Assembly (NCBI GenBank): GCA_034687125.1
Contig: JAQGBZ010000131.1
Span: 95,710 to 159,709 of the forward strand
DNA: 64,000 nucleotides
Source of the DNA: Neelides folsomi
Lineage: Eukaryota > Arthropoda > Collembola > Neelipleona > Neelidae
Direction of reading: 5' to 3'
Part shown: in pieces, positions 1 to 13,066 of the stretch
How positions within the stretch are numbered: position 1 is the first letter of the stretch
Layout: each line of letters opens with the position of its first letter
Position numbers and translations under genes: made by a program
Notes under the pieces: model-generated
Seen by the model: the letters and a program-made list of their open reading frames with translations, nothing else
What the model was told of the DNA's origin: nothing
The model's database searches: none

Positions 1-1655
1 GGAACTCGAATCAAAGCTTTAAATACTTAAACAGTCAACTAACTTTTACAGAATCGTTGTCTGATACTTAAAGAACAATTCTCGGAAGTTTGAATGGGAA
101 ATTTAATATTGAGTCCTTCAATTTCAAGATTCTAAGCATCTAATGCTTTTCTAAATATTATAATACATAATTATGTATAGTACATACATAAATTACATAA
201 ATTATAGATTACTAAATATAACTTGGATTAGTATCCCCTATGTAATATTTTACAGAATCGTAGGTTCCAACTATAAAATATTAATAGGTATATCTGTATT
301 TCCCCATAACACTAACATGGGACCGCATGAGTTTATGTAATGTATAAGTGTAGTAAGTACAAATTTTATACTATAGAGAATCAATAGGGCAGTGCTCTCA
401 GCTCAATTAAGTAATTCGTAAATTACTTCGAGTAGCGAAAAACAATGGGGGGAGTGGAAAATGACTGCATTAGCTTTAGAAGATTCAAACTATACGCTAT
501 GAAAACTACTATAGGTTTGTTCTGATAAACTGAGGGGAACAGACGCATAATATCCCTGTAATAAAATTGTTAAACGAGGGGATAATGCAGAGCAGGATAA
601 AATGAAATAGCGTCAAAACTTTCATATCCAAATAGCTGAGAATGAACTAAGTGACTGAGAGAGCGAGAGTGGAGCCATATCAAAAGAGATAGTGCCGAGT
701 AATTTCCTCCTGTCTTGAGGATGCAAGCTGGAGAATCTGGAAATGACTCGAATTTATGCATTCACCATCCTCTCACTCTCATTCGAGAAAAGAAAGGAGA
801 TATCCATATTATATGAAACTATGTATGCATGTAATATACAACTCTCAAAGATTACTCTTCGAAAATGAGTCTTCTATTATCTGACAGTTATACGAAGTCT
901 TGTATGCATGATACCCACAGTGAGATTTCTTATGCAGAAGGTCTTATATCTACAGCTTTCCGTAATGTGAAGAAAGATGAGATTGCCAAATTTTGTTGTT
1001 ATAATAGAGAGTGAGGGTAGTGGAATAGGAGTTAATGCTATTTGTTTTATCTGTATCTGTCTCTCGTGCCATCCATCCGCTACGGGAGTCATTCCCAGCC
1101 ACAGTCCTTCTCATCATCCCTTCTTACTTTTGTATTATCTTCCTCCCTAAATGCTCAGGGAAGGGAAAAAGAAGAGAATACCCATGAAATCATTCTCCAT
1201 CCCTGGCAGGAAATGCTTTGTGAAAGATTTCAAACCCGAAGAAATAAGATGAATGTCAATTAGAAAACCCGAGAGACTGAATAAATAGCATAAAGATCTT
1301 TCTTCGGGCAACATTTATTTGGTACTACAGATACATATAAGTACAGCGAAAAACTGTGGGTCCATGCAATTTTTCTTCATTGCCCAATTATGTAAATTAT
1401 ACATTATTTTTATTCTATTTAATCCTCCACAATGTTCCCCACCAGATACCTTAACTCATTTCTCTTAAGAATAACCTATTACCTATTAGTCATTGGACAA
1501 GACTCATTTTAGCAAATCTTGAAATTTTCGACTATTTATTTGTAATAAAAGAGCAAAACTACTGCAAGAGAAAACGAAACTAACATTAACAGTTGTTGAA
1601 TACAACTTAAATAAGTAAATATACATTATACCAATATGTAGTACGCGTAATTATG

Positions 1656-2271
1656 CTTGATTCGCGCTGGGAACACGCGTGAGTTTGAACTAAGCCTCCG
1701 TATAGATATCTATATCTATATAGATATAAATAAATTGTAGATTAGATATTCAAGGTATCTACAAGCGTAGATATAGATATAGATTAGATCGAACCGTTTT
1801 GCTGTAGATAAGTTTGTAGATATCCATATGATATCTATAGATATCTATAGATAAATCTAAATATCTATAAGTATAAAAATTATTCTTCGTTGTCTTTATA
1901 AATTGGAAAATCTTTCCATTTTACAATAAATGTCGCCCAACTTACTTATTTACATATAAAAATATTGATAAACCTGTAATAAGTTAATAAAATATATAGA
2001 AATCTAGAGTTATCTATAGATAACATAGATAAAGATTGGTCAATGCATATCTATAGATTATCTATATAGATATAGATTGGCCATTTATCTATAAGCGTAG
2101 ACATAGATTAGATACGGATTTTTTATCTATACGGAGCCTTAGTTTGAACTAACCGCTTAAATATGCATATGTGGGGCCCAGGTAACGCTTGTGCACGTTA
2201 CCATATAAGCCCCGCTTGAGCATATTCAATAATTCGATTAAAACTCACGCCTGGTCCCAGTGCGAATCAAG
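1656..2271. mobile_element. Older foldback MITE, host of a nested insertion
   Basis: The left arm at 1656-1686 (starting CTTGATTCGCGCTGGGA) pairs with the right arm at 2242-2271, whose reverse complement starts CTTGATTCGCACTGGGA. Both arms run into GCGTGAGTTT. Between them, 2150-2230 folds into further hairpins, for example GGTAACG at 2181 against CGTTACC at 2197. The left arm and the body are separated by the hAT-like insertion at 1691-2141. No coding sequence is visible. The superfamily is not clear because no clean target duplication can be read. Confidence 0.6.
1691..2141. mobile_element. hAT-like MITE with 8-bp target duplication
   Basis: The 451-bp element begins TAAGCCTCCGTATAGAT and ends with the reverse complement of TAAGGCTCCGTATAGAT, so the 17-bp terminal repeats differ at one base. 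It is flanked by an exact 8-bp duplication, GTTTGAAC, at 1683-1690 and 2142-2149. An 8-bp duplication is typical of the hAT superfamily. The interior is made of palindromic TAGATATCTA-type words with no open frame, so it is non-autonomous. Confidence 0.75.
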
Positions 2272-3969
2272 TATAGTAAGTTTTCCCTCACTAGAATTTA
2301 AATCTTTTACAGACTTTTTAAAACAAATTAACAACTTTCCACGAATTCTTAGCTAAAAAGTATTAACACAATAAATCAATTTACTAAGATCCTATTTAAA
2401 CCTTTGTCGAGTGAATATGCTATAAACCTGGAGGTATTACATATTTATTAATCAAAAACCAATTTGTTAAGAGTTATTTGTGTAATCTTATCAGAGTATT
2501 GTAGATCTGTATGATGCCTTGTTGATCGTTTTCTAAGACTGATAGATGAACAAAGGAAGAAAACTAAGGGAAAATAATGTAATTGGCATGAAGGGGGAGC
2601 TTTTACTTTCATTTTCCTACAGATATAAGTATTGAACGAATTTGTCGGATTTAATCAAGAATCGGTCCGGTCACTCAATACTTTTCCCTCTCGATTCATC
2701 TACAAGAAAGCCCATCAGTTTAGAAATAGCTCACTCCGTCAGATATAATTGTATTTATACAATGCATTTTCTTCTACTCCTGTCATCCTCCTCATAATGC
2801 ATTTACAAATAGTATTGGGTATGTACTATATATGCTACCGGATATAATATACAAATCCCGTTTTCAGGATGCATAGATCTTTTACACTAGGGATGAATTG
2901 AACATCTCCCCTTTTCCTCGTACTTCCTTTATTCCAACTCACTGATCTTCTAAAGCCTATTCAGCAAAATAATAAAATTTCTGCACTGTTCTCTCCTTCA
3001 CACAGACTCGGCATTCCGATCCTCCGCAACTTCCACTTAAAAACTTTATATTGAAATTCCGATCTGTACCACAGGGATGAGGCTTCTATTAAATTTATGA
3101 CTCGCATTAAAATATATGTTTCTCTATTCCATTTGGTTCTATTTTTTTATTTACGAGATCCTCTCGTCCTTATACTTTATGTCGTCTCCCTACATTATTC
3201 ATAGCTGTCGTCGAAGTTGTAATTTAAAACTTCGACTCATTCAAAACGAAGCCTTCCAACTCTACACCTTACATTTATGTATATAGTTCTCAGCACCAAT
3301 ATTCTCATCTCATAAATCAATTAGAATTAAATAATAAAAACATTATGACTTTCAATTCAATGAATGATTAAATAGATCGTTGAACTCGTCACCAAATAAA
3401 AGTAAAGATGTCTATGCCTATGTACAGGTATTAGAGTTTTACTATTATGATATTTCTTAATGTCCAATTGTTTTAATAGTACTCACCTTTATGTCCAAAA
3501 AATGATTTAAGAGAGAAAAACTTCACAACGTAAAAATGAAATTGAGTAATATAGTGAGTACATAATTTTTAAGTTAAACACTTGGCATGTATAGTACATA
3601 CCTACTAGTATTATTTATAGTTCATATATTGGCTTAGGTATGTTAAGTATTATTATTAGGTATTTATTAGGAACGAATTCTTATGATTAGTTAATAGGAA
3701 ACTATCAGTATTTAAATGGTGTTGTAGAATACCTAATAATTCAAACAATTGCTAATTGCCAGATTCAAATCCCATTTTTCTGTCATAAAATAGAGGGATT
3801 TTTGATTAAATGTGGTTTTCACAATTAGAAAAATTAGATAACACGTTAATAATAAATTATTCAAAATATAATGGATTTCAGTGAAAGCGTTCTTGAATAA
3901 AGTTAAGTGTTTAAAAAATAAATGAACATTTAGACATTTCTTTTTATGCATAAAAATATAAGTAATATA

Positions 3970-4494
3970 CTAGATGTCCCATGAAAAGTGTCCCATGATT
4001 TTACCATGATAGTTCAAAAAACAATTCCCGGTTCTCATTTCGTTTCCAATAAATCTTTCGCTTCATTAAAATGATTTTCTAACATTTTTGATCGAAATGG
4101 CCAATTTTAATAAAATATACTCAATTATTTCACATAAGGCCCAAGTTAAATCAGATTATGGCCATAGAAAATGCGCCCAAGTTTAACTGAAAAAATAATT
4201 GGCCTAACATATTGCCTAATCTTAATTCTCATTTTGAATCATTTTGAGATGAAGTTTTCTCAAAATAACACACAAGTATGGATAATTATAAAGAAAAAGT
4301 TGTATATTTAACCATTGACCGGGAGCGTCTTTTGATCGACTCGTTTAACCTATGTTTAAGGGTGCGTTTGTATTATATGGGAAGATATTTTAAAAAATAC
4401 AAATTCTACTCAATTTGCCACACATCAAGCTTCAATTTGTCATATTACATACATATACAATTTTTCTATGGGACATTTTTCGTTGGACACCTAG
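3970..4494. mobile_element. Tc1/mariner-type MITE
   Basis: The left end CTAGATGTCCCATGAAAAG (3970) matches the reverse complement of the right end, CTAGGTGTCCAACGAAAAA (ending 4494). Both are followed by TGTCCCAT, giving terminal repeats of about 28 bp with a few mismatches. TA dinucleotides flank both ends (3968-3969 and 4495-4496), as expected for Tc1/mariner insertion. The 525-bp interior shows no transposase-like protein; one 95-codon open frame inside it looks random. The incomplete element at 63843-64000 has a loosely similar end. Confidence 0.7.
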
Positions 4495-6766
4495 TATATT
4501 CTGAAAATGGTATTGTGGTCGTAAAATTTACCTTACTGCAAATTAAATTATGTAACTTCAACTAATGTCTAATGTACATATAACGTATGATAATATGATA
4601 TAGTAATATTGCTTAGTTCTATACAGACATTTTAAATTTTAACAAGTATATGGTAAATACAATATGCAAGGTTGGATGTTTAAGTTTAGCCTATGAATTA
4701 ATAGGCATTTAACAAATTTACCGTGTATTGTATTAAGTAACAAGGAAAAAGTGTTTTGGGGATATTTAAACTGATATTATTTCCTCATTATGGACATAAC
4801 CTAAATGAAATTAATGATGTCTCATATAAGGAAAAATGAGAAAACTCCGCACAGAGGGGAAGATATTGGGTTTCCTTTTAAGACTGTACTCATCATATTG
4901 TAATAACAATCATCTTATTCTTGCAATAATAATAATAAAGATTAGAGAAATAGACTCGGTCCGACATTAGTGTCGGTTCAAAAGGTCATTTCGGGTCTCG
5001 TCCTTGGCATGAAGCACTTCAACTCCAATTGACATTGGAATTCCTTCCACTTCATTTGTCGAAATTGAATTTGGAATCCCTTCACGAATGACCGACCACC
5101 TGGGCCTTCCTCATCTCAACCCCTTCCAAGACGAGCAGACAAATGGCTTATGGACCCATTACATCCCCATAGCTCCTTCCTCTTACTTATCCATTTCTCT
5201 AATGTTTAATGCAAATGCAAATCTGATTCCTAACCAACATTCTAATGGATGATCACGAACTCCGTATTCTATCGAATACTCACACTAACTAAATAATACT
5301 AATAAATAATACGTATCAATGATAAGGTATCATTATTTACATATTTTACAATATAGTACAAGTATAATATATATTATGTACTTTAATATAAATACTCGTA
5401 CCCATACAAATCTACCAACAATGTACTAATGCCTTTTCATTCTCAAATACTATACAATTGTATTACCCATATTACAATATTATACCTATACCATATGTAT
5501 GTATATGATATTTATTTATTAACTTCTATTGTATAATACAGTATTTATACAATTTCTTTATAGCTCAAAAACTATCCTTGCGATCTCTCCGAGTAAAGTG
5601 CAAATGAGATGAGAACTACAAAAGTCCATTCAAATCAATGTGCCTTTTCTATCTTCAAGAGAGGCTCTTCAGTTAAAGTGATCTAACAGGGAGGGAAAGG
5701 AAGGGTGAGTAATTAGCTAGAAGCAGATCTTTTATAGCTTCCTTCTAACGACCTCGTCTTGTGTTGATTATGCTAATAGCGGCAAAGAGGTGAGACACAC
5801 CTACTCACCTGCCTAAAAAAATAACGTTGCAACTATGCACCTGAGCCCACACACTTTATCCTCATTCTCAACAACTAAGCTAGAACAAGACACCCACCTT
5901 CAATTATTATGACATTTCCTTCACTCACTCGCTCGCTCATATAAAGAATTTAATAATGATGTTTTAATTTACTTATCATATCATGACTCTCTTTCTACTA
6001 GTAACTTAAAACCAAAATCTTATATCATTTGACAAATACTTAGGTTATTAGGAATTACCTTTTTCTTTCGGGGGAGACGAAAAATTAATCAGAGGTTTAG
6101 TGCCTTCTGAATACCTTACTAATGCAATTGAAAAAGATTTGTATCCCTTTAATAAATTTTAAATATAAGATATTTCTTGAAACAAGTTTTGCTTCGAGGC
6201 ATAAAGTATAATTTCTTCTGGGATAATTCAACCTTGCATTAAGCTCAAAAACTTGATCAGAAACGATTCGAAATTTTCATTAAGTAATGAAAATGAAAGC
6301 AGGGCGTCGATGTTAAGGCGTGGTCAACATATCTCTTTTGGGTAAAAGTGCATTTTGAAAGAACAGATTTTTCACTAACATAAGTAGGTATGTATATCAA
6401 TGAAAAGAGGTAGGTATAAACTGTAATATTATAATATTAGAATTAGAAGACAATTACATAGGATGTGAATAAGTACCTAGATACTTTACAATAGCAATTT
6501 AGCTAAACCAATTTAACTTATCTTACATATATTGATATAAATATAAAATAACATAATACGTACGTTTATATGTATGTACTGATATATGTATTATGTCTTG
6601 GTATTTTGTCCTTGAATAATATTGAACTTGTTTGACATAGTAAAACCACAAGAGCAATTTTACTCTATCAAATTATAATACCATCAGGAATGAATGACTT
6701 TTAATTTATAGTGTTCAAATTTTAAATGTAATTTATCTGTTTTAACCAAAAAAGATTTATATATAC

Positions 6767-6767
<1 letters not shown>

Positions 6768-6797
<30 letters not shown>
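6768..6797. repeat. (TA)n(GA)n microsatellite
   Basis: A run of alternating TA passes directly into a GAGAGAGAGAGAG run. Confidence 0.85.
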
Positions 6798-7626
6798 TAT
6801 ATCAATTTTTTATTTTCAAATCATCATTTTGATCTTCAAATTTATAAATATATAGTGGCTCAATGAAGACGAATAAAACTAGATGATTTAATCATAAATT
6901 ATTAAGCTATGAATCCTTGCTAATGACATTGAATAATTTTAATGGTGAGAATAAAGCCTAAGGAACTTGTAAGCGTCCTTGTCCTCTGTCATTTGGGATT
7001 CTCACCATATCTAATTCCCATTAGTGGAAGTCTTTGCATCTTTAGAACAATCCATGAACGTGGCTCATCTGCAATTCAAATCAGAGGAGTTAACCGGCTC
7101 CTGTCTGTATTAAATATTTTCTCTCTTACCATATCTTCTATGCCTGTACCTAGACGGTTTAAGTATCCATAATATACATATTAAATACATATACCATGTA
7201 TGATATGTAACAAGTATTACAACTACATACTAATATTACTTCTACTTCATAATTAAATACGATTCCATTGCAATCATGCCTCAATTCAAAGTTGCACAAA
7301 AATACTCTTTGTTAGTCATTTCTCATAACCCTACTTCTACATATTATTTATAATATACAGACCTACATATATTATTGGTACAGACAAGTCGGGATCCTCC
7401 AAAAATAAAAAACATGAAAACTTTTCTTAATTATGAGGTGTATCATCTCGTCTCATTTAAGATTTTTGGAATCCAAGTAAATGTTGAAAGAGGCATGATA
7501 TCTAGATGTAGATATTCAACATCTAAAGAATCTTTTAGATGTTGATTATTATTTATGAGGAAAATGAGGAATTTTTCTAACTACTAAATAAGTTCATATA
7601 CAGGTACCTACTTACATATTATGTAA

Positions 7627-7889
7627 TACAGATTATACCAACTTCTCTTAAATATTGGAGTAATGAAAATGAGTTAGTAACTTAGGAAATTTCTCAAATA
7701 AACAAAAAATGAAGTTTCGAAAAATGAAAAATGAAATTCGAATCTTTTCAACACTAAAGAATATTGCAGTAATACCGAGAATTGGGTTTTTATTTAAAGA
7801 ATTAAAAGTTTTTGTTTATTTGAGAAATTTCAAAGTTACTAACTCATTTTCATTACTCCTATATTTAAGAGAAGTTGGTATAATCTGTA
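7627..7889. mobile_element. Young foldback element with near-identical arms
   Basis: The first 80 or so bases (from TACAGATTATACCAACTTCT at 7627) are repeated in inverted orientation up to 7889. Apart from one substitution and a short length difference near AACTTAGGAAATTT versus AACTTTGAAATTT, the arms look identical. The loop of about 100 bp is AT-rich. The near identity implies recent insertion or gene conversion. No transposase or clear target duplication is seen. A transcript through it would form a long hairpin. Confidence 0.7.
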
Positions 7890-9852
7890 GAAGGAAAAGT
7901 AAAAGATAAAAGAGAGTTCTAATTGACATTTTTTCTCTGCCAAAATATGGATCCGTTCACATTCACATTAAGGAGTTTACTAGAAGGCAGTCGCCAACAT
8001 ACCTAAGAATATGTTGTGACTTCTAAAACATTTGGCTCCTTGGACTTTTGAATTAATCTAGCAAGAGAATAAGCATGAGTAATTTAAGCCTTATAAGAGC
8101 ATTATACCATGTCCAATGAGGTTAGTAAAAAAGCAAGCCTTTTATAATAATAAATGATCCGCCTAACGGCTGTCACTGAAGGCGCCAGCCCTTTCGTCCT
8201 ACACTCATCAGGTTTCTTCTAAATCAATCATTGTGAATTATTAAGTTTCCCTAAATGAAAGCTACAATTTTTCATGCAGATGATTTTAGAATAATAGTAA
8301 GATTTGTTGGACATGTTTTGCAGGAATACATTTTAGAAACTATTATAAGAAAGAAGAATATTTAAGAATACCTAAGCATGTAAGATACTCTAACTAAGTA
8401 AATGTAATTATTGGCTCCACATGTCTACATGTAGCTAATAAGAATTTTAGGTAATAAATTCAAAATAACATTTTACATTCATAACATTTTATCAAATTCA
8501 CTTTTGTGTACTACATCGACTACATGTCTTTGCCATTGACCTATAGTATAAATGTAGGTATACCATATAATAATATAACACAAGTATACCTTATCTATAA
8601 TTATATATATATAATATATAGATACCTAGATTCTTATATCTGTAGATGTACCATAGACTCATAGATATATGTAATCTGTAGGGTTATACGTATGGTAGGT
8701 ATTATGTTATGTTACAATTTATTATTATATTTATTTATATTGTTATTATGTTGTACACACATATTCTAACAGTAAATTATCATCATAGTCAATGTTGTCA
8801 GTTGAATTTAAGAGTAGTGGATTATTGTGCATTGAGAGACAGATATGTACTTGTGGTTAGTTTATTGGTTTAGATGATTTTTCATCCATTTATTATATTT
8901 TACTGCCATTCGCTAGTGACATTGTAAGTAACATTTAACAGTTATCATTTAATTTAACCAAATGCTCAATTCGATGATATAAAGAAGGCACCATTATTAT
9001 TGGTGGGAAAATGAAAATGATTCAACAAACAAGCGTGTGAGAGAAGCGACTCGACCTGTCTATTATTAAGATCGTTGACAAAAAGTGAGTTTAGGTATAC
9101 AATAAAGTGAAACTACTTGATGTAACAACGGCGTACGATGAAAACTCCTGAGTATAATTTAAGAATAATTGTTAATACCAAAGTATTAGGTTTGTGATAA
9201 AATGAACTTGGGACTTTGGTCTCTCTTATTTTATTACATACGTGAAATACATAGGAACCATAGCATACCACTACCCATATATGTACTCGTAATATAAAAT
9301 ATATGTATATTGTAGTTACCTACTTATGTGTACTATAATGTAATGTATTAAAAGACGTACGGTCGTGCACTTTTAAGTAAGAGAGCTTCTTGGGTTCTGG
9401 AGGGGTCTTTTTTTACAATTTAAGTTTAGTGTGTTGAGAAAGGATGAACGTGTTCAAGAAAGGAAGTAGTTTTCTCTTAGAATAGAAACAGAAGCCCTTC
9501 TCACATGGATATGCTGATGCTAATGTCTGTGGGAAATGAACCAGGCCGAGTAGAGCTGAAAAATGGTTAGGCTATCAGGGAAAACAAAAGTCAATTAGTT
9601 CCACCAGGTAGGAATATGAACCCCTCCCGATCCTTGTGGTATAACCTCTCGTCTTGAACCCGTATTTCAAGTTCACGAATCTCCCTTTGGCCATTCATCC
9701 TTTTATTTCGTTGGGTGATTTTATTTCTAGAATAAAAGTTAAAACGGTCTACCAATTTATATGTGAATTTATTCTCTGGATATTAATTAAATTACGTATT
9801 AAATATTATAATATTTTCATATTGGTTTGTGGTCAATTGGTATACCTTTACA

Positions 9853-10253
9853 TACCGTATTAACCCAAGAATTGTCCCGGGGCTTAATTAAAATTATTGC
9901 CTCTGACCCCCGGATATAAATTGAGTACCGGATATAATTAAAATAATTTAGGATTGGACTATTTCAAAATTATGTTTTTATTAAAAATTATAAAATTTTA
10001 AGCGTCAGAACAAGATTCTTCTGATGAAGAGTCGCTGATATTGTCATAAATAACAGCTTCGTTTGCTTCAAGTTGGAAAAAAAGGGTTAAATGAAAAAGA
10101 ATGCTATTTATATATTTAATTTATCGCGTATTTCAAAAAGTGGCCCGGATATATTTAGGGACCCGGATATAATTAAAAATCTCAGGTTTCACCCCCGGAC
10201 ATAAATCGGGGCCGGACATAATTTGGGTACCGGACAATTGGGTTATTACGGTA
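9853..10253 (-). mobile_element. Pogo/Tigger-like MITE, copy A
   Basis: Both ends read TACCGTA(T/A)TAACCCAA inward, so the element has terminal inverted repeats and is about 401 bp long. It contains many GGATATAA/CCCGGA words. A second, inverted and truncated copy lies at 27087-27425. On the minus strand, 10050 down to 9998 reads IYDNISDSSSEESCSDA followed by a stop. This looks like the acidic tail of a transposase, suggesting an internally deleted derivative of a coding element. Assignment to pogo/Tigger is inferred from the acidic tail and TA-rich ends only. Confidence 0.65.
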
Positions 10254-12021
10254 CTATATTTTATACTCGAATACCTAATAACTAATAATGATTTGTCAGT
10301 TCTTATACGTAGTTAATTTATAATGCTGAAAAATGGATGCAACAACTTACCCAATGTTTGTCTTTAATAAATAATAAAAATATATACGTATTATATAAAT
10401 TATTATAAGTATCATATCTAACTAATTGTACAATAACGTATACTTGTAGAAGTATGCAAGTCTAGCATATTTGAGGGATATGTCTCAAATGTCTCCTTAT
10501 ATAACATATGTACTATACCATACCATAAAGCTATTTTACTAAATGTTTTATATTTAGAGAATAAGTAAATACCTGTTGGTTCATACCTTTTTGGATTAGA
10601 TATGGACACGTATGGATTAAACACAATCCTATTTTTAAATTATTTATAAAAATAATTTCAACACAACTACTAGAAATTATATCAGAGAATTCGACTTATG
10701 ACCTCGTATACAAAATGAAATTTGTCAATTTAATGCTTCATACATAATATACATAGTTTCATATAGAAATATTATAAAAGGACCCACTATTAACTAAAGA
10801 CTTTAAAATATCGGCTAAAAGTATCTCACCTGATAAAGATGAATTGAGGAATCCTCAATCCCGAACATTTTAACTTTTTTGACAAATTGAAATTTCAATT
10901 TGATTCCATTCGTTCTTTGTTTAATAAAACTTGTAGAGTACCATATATTGCATATTATTTAAAAAACGATTTTCAAAATTGTGTTCTGATTTACGACAAT
11001 GACGAAAATTTTATTTTCGACGAGTTGAAATGTTTATATGTATCGTCATTTAAAATCGATCTTTTAATAAGGTTGAATGTTCGATAATTCAATTACTTAC
11101 CATACTTGTTATTACATACTTCATTATTGAAAATGAGTGTAGAGTAGGTAAGAGAGTGCTCAATGGAAATTCGTTTCTTCAATGGAACAATTTGTTTCTT
11201 TTTATTTAAAAATAAGGATGACTAAAGGTTGCGGAAAACGGTCATGCCTTCTGTACTTAAACTTGTTTTTCTTTGTCTCAAATAGAACTTTAAATTGAAC
11301 GGTTTAAAATTGCACTTAACTGATTTTGATTAAAATGATTATCGAGATTATCTTAAGAACACAGAAGCGTGGCAAGAGCACACACTTGGAAGATGCCTAT
11401 GGATAGGCAAGCCGAAGGAGAATGGAAGAGATTTGATGAGAGAGCAAAGGATGAGACATAGATGAGTCATCCATCCCCTTGCCCTTCCTCTACCTTATTT
11501 CTTTCCCCCTCTCGCTAACTATACTTACTCACTTAATATCCCGCGTATGTACATCATAGTAGTCTTCTTACGTATTCTCCCTATTCATTCAATTTTATCC
11601 TTATTCTTCAGAATCTCTCTAAATCCAATCTTACTCAATTCTTAAAATCCCTCTCTAGACTCTTAAATATTGCATGCTGCTTATATGTAATCTTAACTTT
11701 CTTGACTTCTCTTGTGTTTTCGTTAATAATAATAATATTACACTTACAAATGTGTTATAATACTAAATGTGTTATATATATTTTGGATAAATAATATTAT
11801 ACTCTATATTCTATCTATATGGGTACCATTTAAACTGCAATAAAACAATTCCCTTTTGCAATAATTTTTTAACTATTTTTGTAATATCCTTGTTTTGCGA
11901 TAAATTTTATCCTCTGTTTTGCAATAATTTTTTCAATTTGTGCAATAATATATCTTTCTTATATTACAACAATGTTATTCAAATAATGAAGTTTATTTGG
12001 TTAAAAAGTTTAGTTTTCAAA

Positions 12022-12090
12022 TACAGTAGACTCTGGGTGTAATGAAATTGACGGGAACGGCCGTTTTCGTTCATTAAAACCAATTGTCCG
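12022..12090. mobile_element. Isolated Tigger/pogo-like terminal sequence
   Basis: TACAGTAGACTCTGGGTGTAATGAAATT resembles the terminal repeats of pogo/Tigger transposons (CAGTAGACTCTC-type ends), followed by further AT-rich sequence. I could not find a matching inverted end nearby, so this may be a solo end or a decayed copy. Confidence 0.3.
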
Positions 12091-13066
12091 ATTTATAAAT
12101 CATTAAAATCAAATTTTGTTTTGTCAAATTATAATCAATTCAATTTTGCCAGATTTCTATAAAGATCTTATTACCTTGATAAAATGCTTGAACTGTGTAA
12201 TATCATATTTTTAATTGCATTAAATTGATTACATTTCTCAAAAAAACGATTACTGCTAAGCAATTGTCGGGGACTTTAGATCAGTAGATCTATAGTAGAT
12301 CAGTAGAATAGAATTCCAGAATATCATTAAATTTTTATTGATGTTATGTAGAACTATATTAATTTATGATACTTTATCTATCGGTGAGATTGCAAAACTA
12401 ATAAATAATATTTATGTAGTTATCATATAAAGTATGAAGGTATGTAATATTCTAATATTTCAAATTGTAATCGTATTAGTATGCTTATACTATAAGTATA
12501 TTTTATATGAAAAAGAATGAAAAATGACATTTTAAACACCACTTTAACAAAGTTTAATTGGAGCAATAATATTGATGAATATAAGACTTAAAAATAATAG
12601 TTGAAATTATATTTCCTACTTAATTAAATATAAATATATTAATGTGTTATATCATTATGTGTCTATTTAAACAAATGAAAAAAAGAGAATAAATTCAACC
12701 TACATAAGAATTAATTAACTTTTATTGTGTATTTATTTCACTTTCGACAAATAATTAAAATATGTTGTAAAATTAAATAATTGAAATAAACTTTTATAAA
12801 ATAATAGCGTTGTTTAGAGAAGGAAGTATTTGAAGGGTCGGGAAATTTTATTCGACATTACATATTTGAAAATGGAAATACTATTGATTATACATACTAT
12901 ATAACAATAAAACCTCGAACCTATTTATACACCTAAAACTTTCACTTGTAGAAAATTTGTAATGAACTGTCCAATTAAAGACCTTTTATAATCAAAAGAA
13001 GTCAAAAGAATTATAATTAATTGGTGTGTAATGTTAACTTTTTAACGTATGTATTTGCCTAACTCT

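Larger units (their letters stand above)
1..13066. other. Gene-poor AT-rich region
   Basis: I see no convincing coding exon on either strand over about 13 kb. The short open frames here are low-complexity or begin at non-ATG codons, lack family similarity and have no matching splice structure. The DNA is AT-rich with many TATGTA/TACATA-type words. It carries several inverted-repeat elements, listed separately, and one TA/GA microsatellite. Patches with more balanced composition (about 4960-5200, 5580-5800 and 11350-11520) could be regulatory or unrecognised untranslated exons, but nothing in them can be assigned. Confidence 0.6.

Noticed and set aside
4278-4565. 95-codon frame in the 4-kb MITE
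   Set aside because: It runs through the terminal repeat of the MITE and has low-complexity aromatic content; not a transposase.
6942-7172. 76-codon plus-strand frame in the gene desert
   Set aside because: No domain, no polyadenylation signal close by and no splice partner; consistent with chance.
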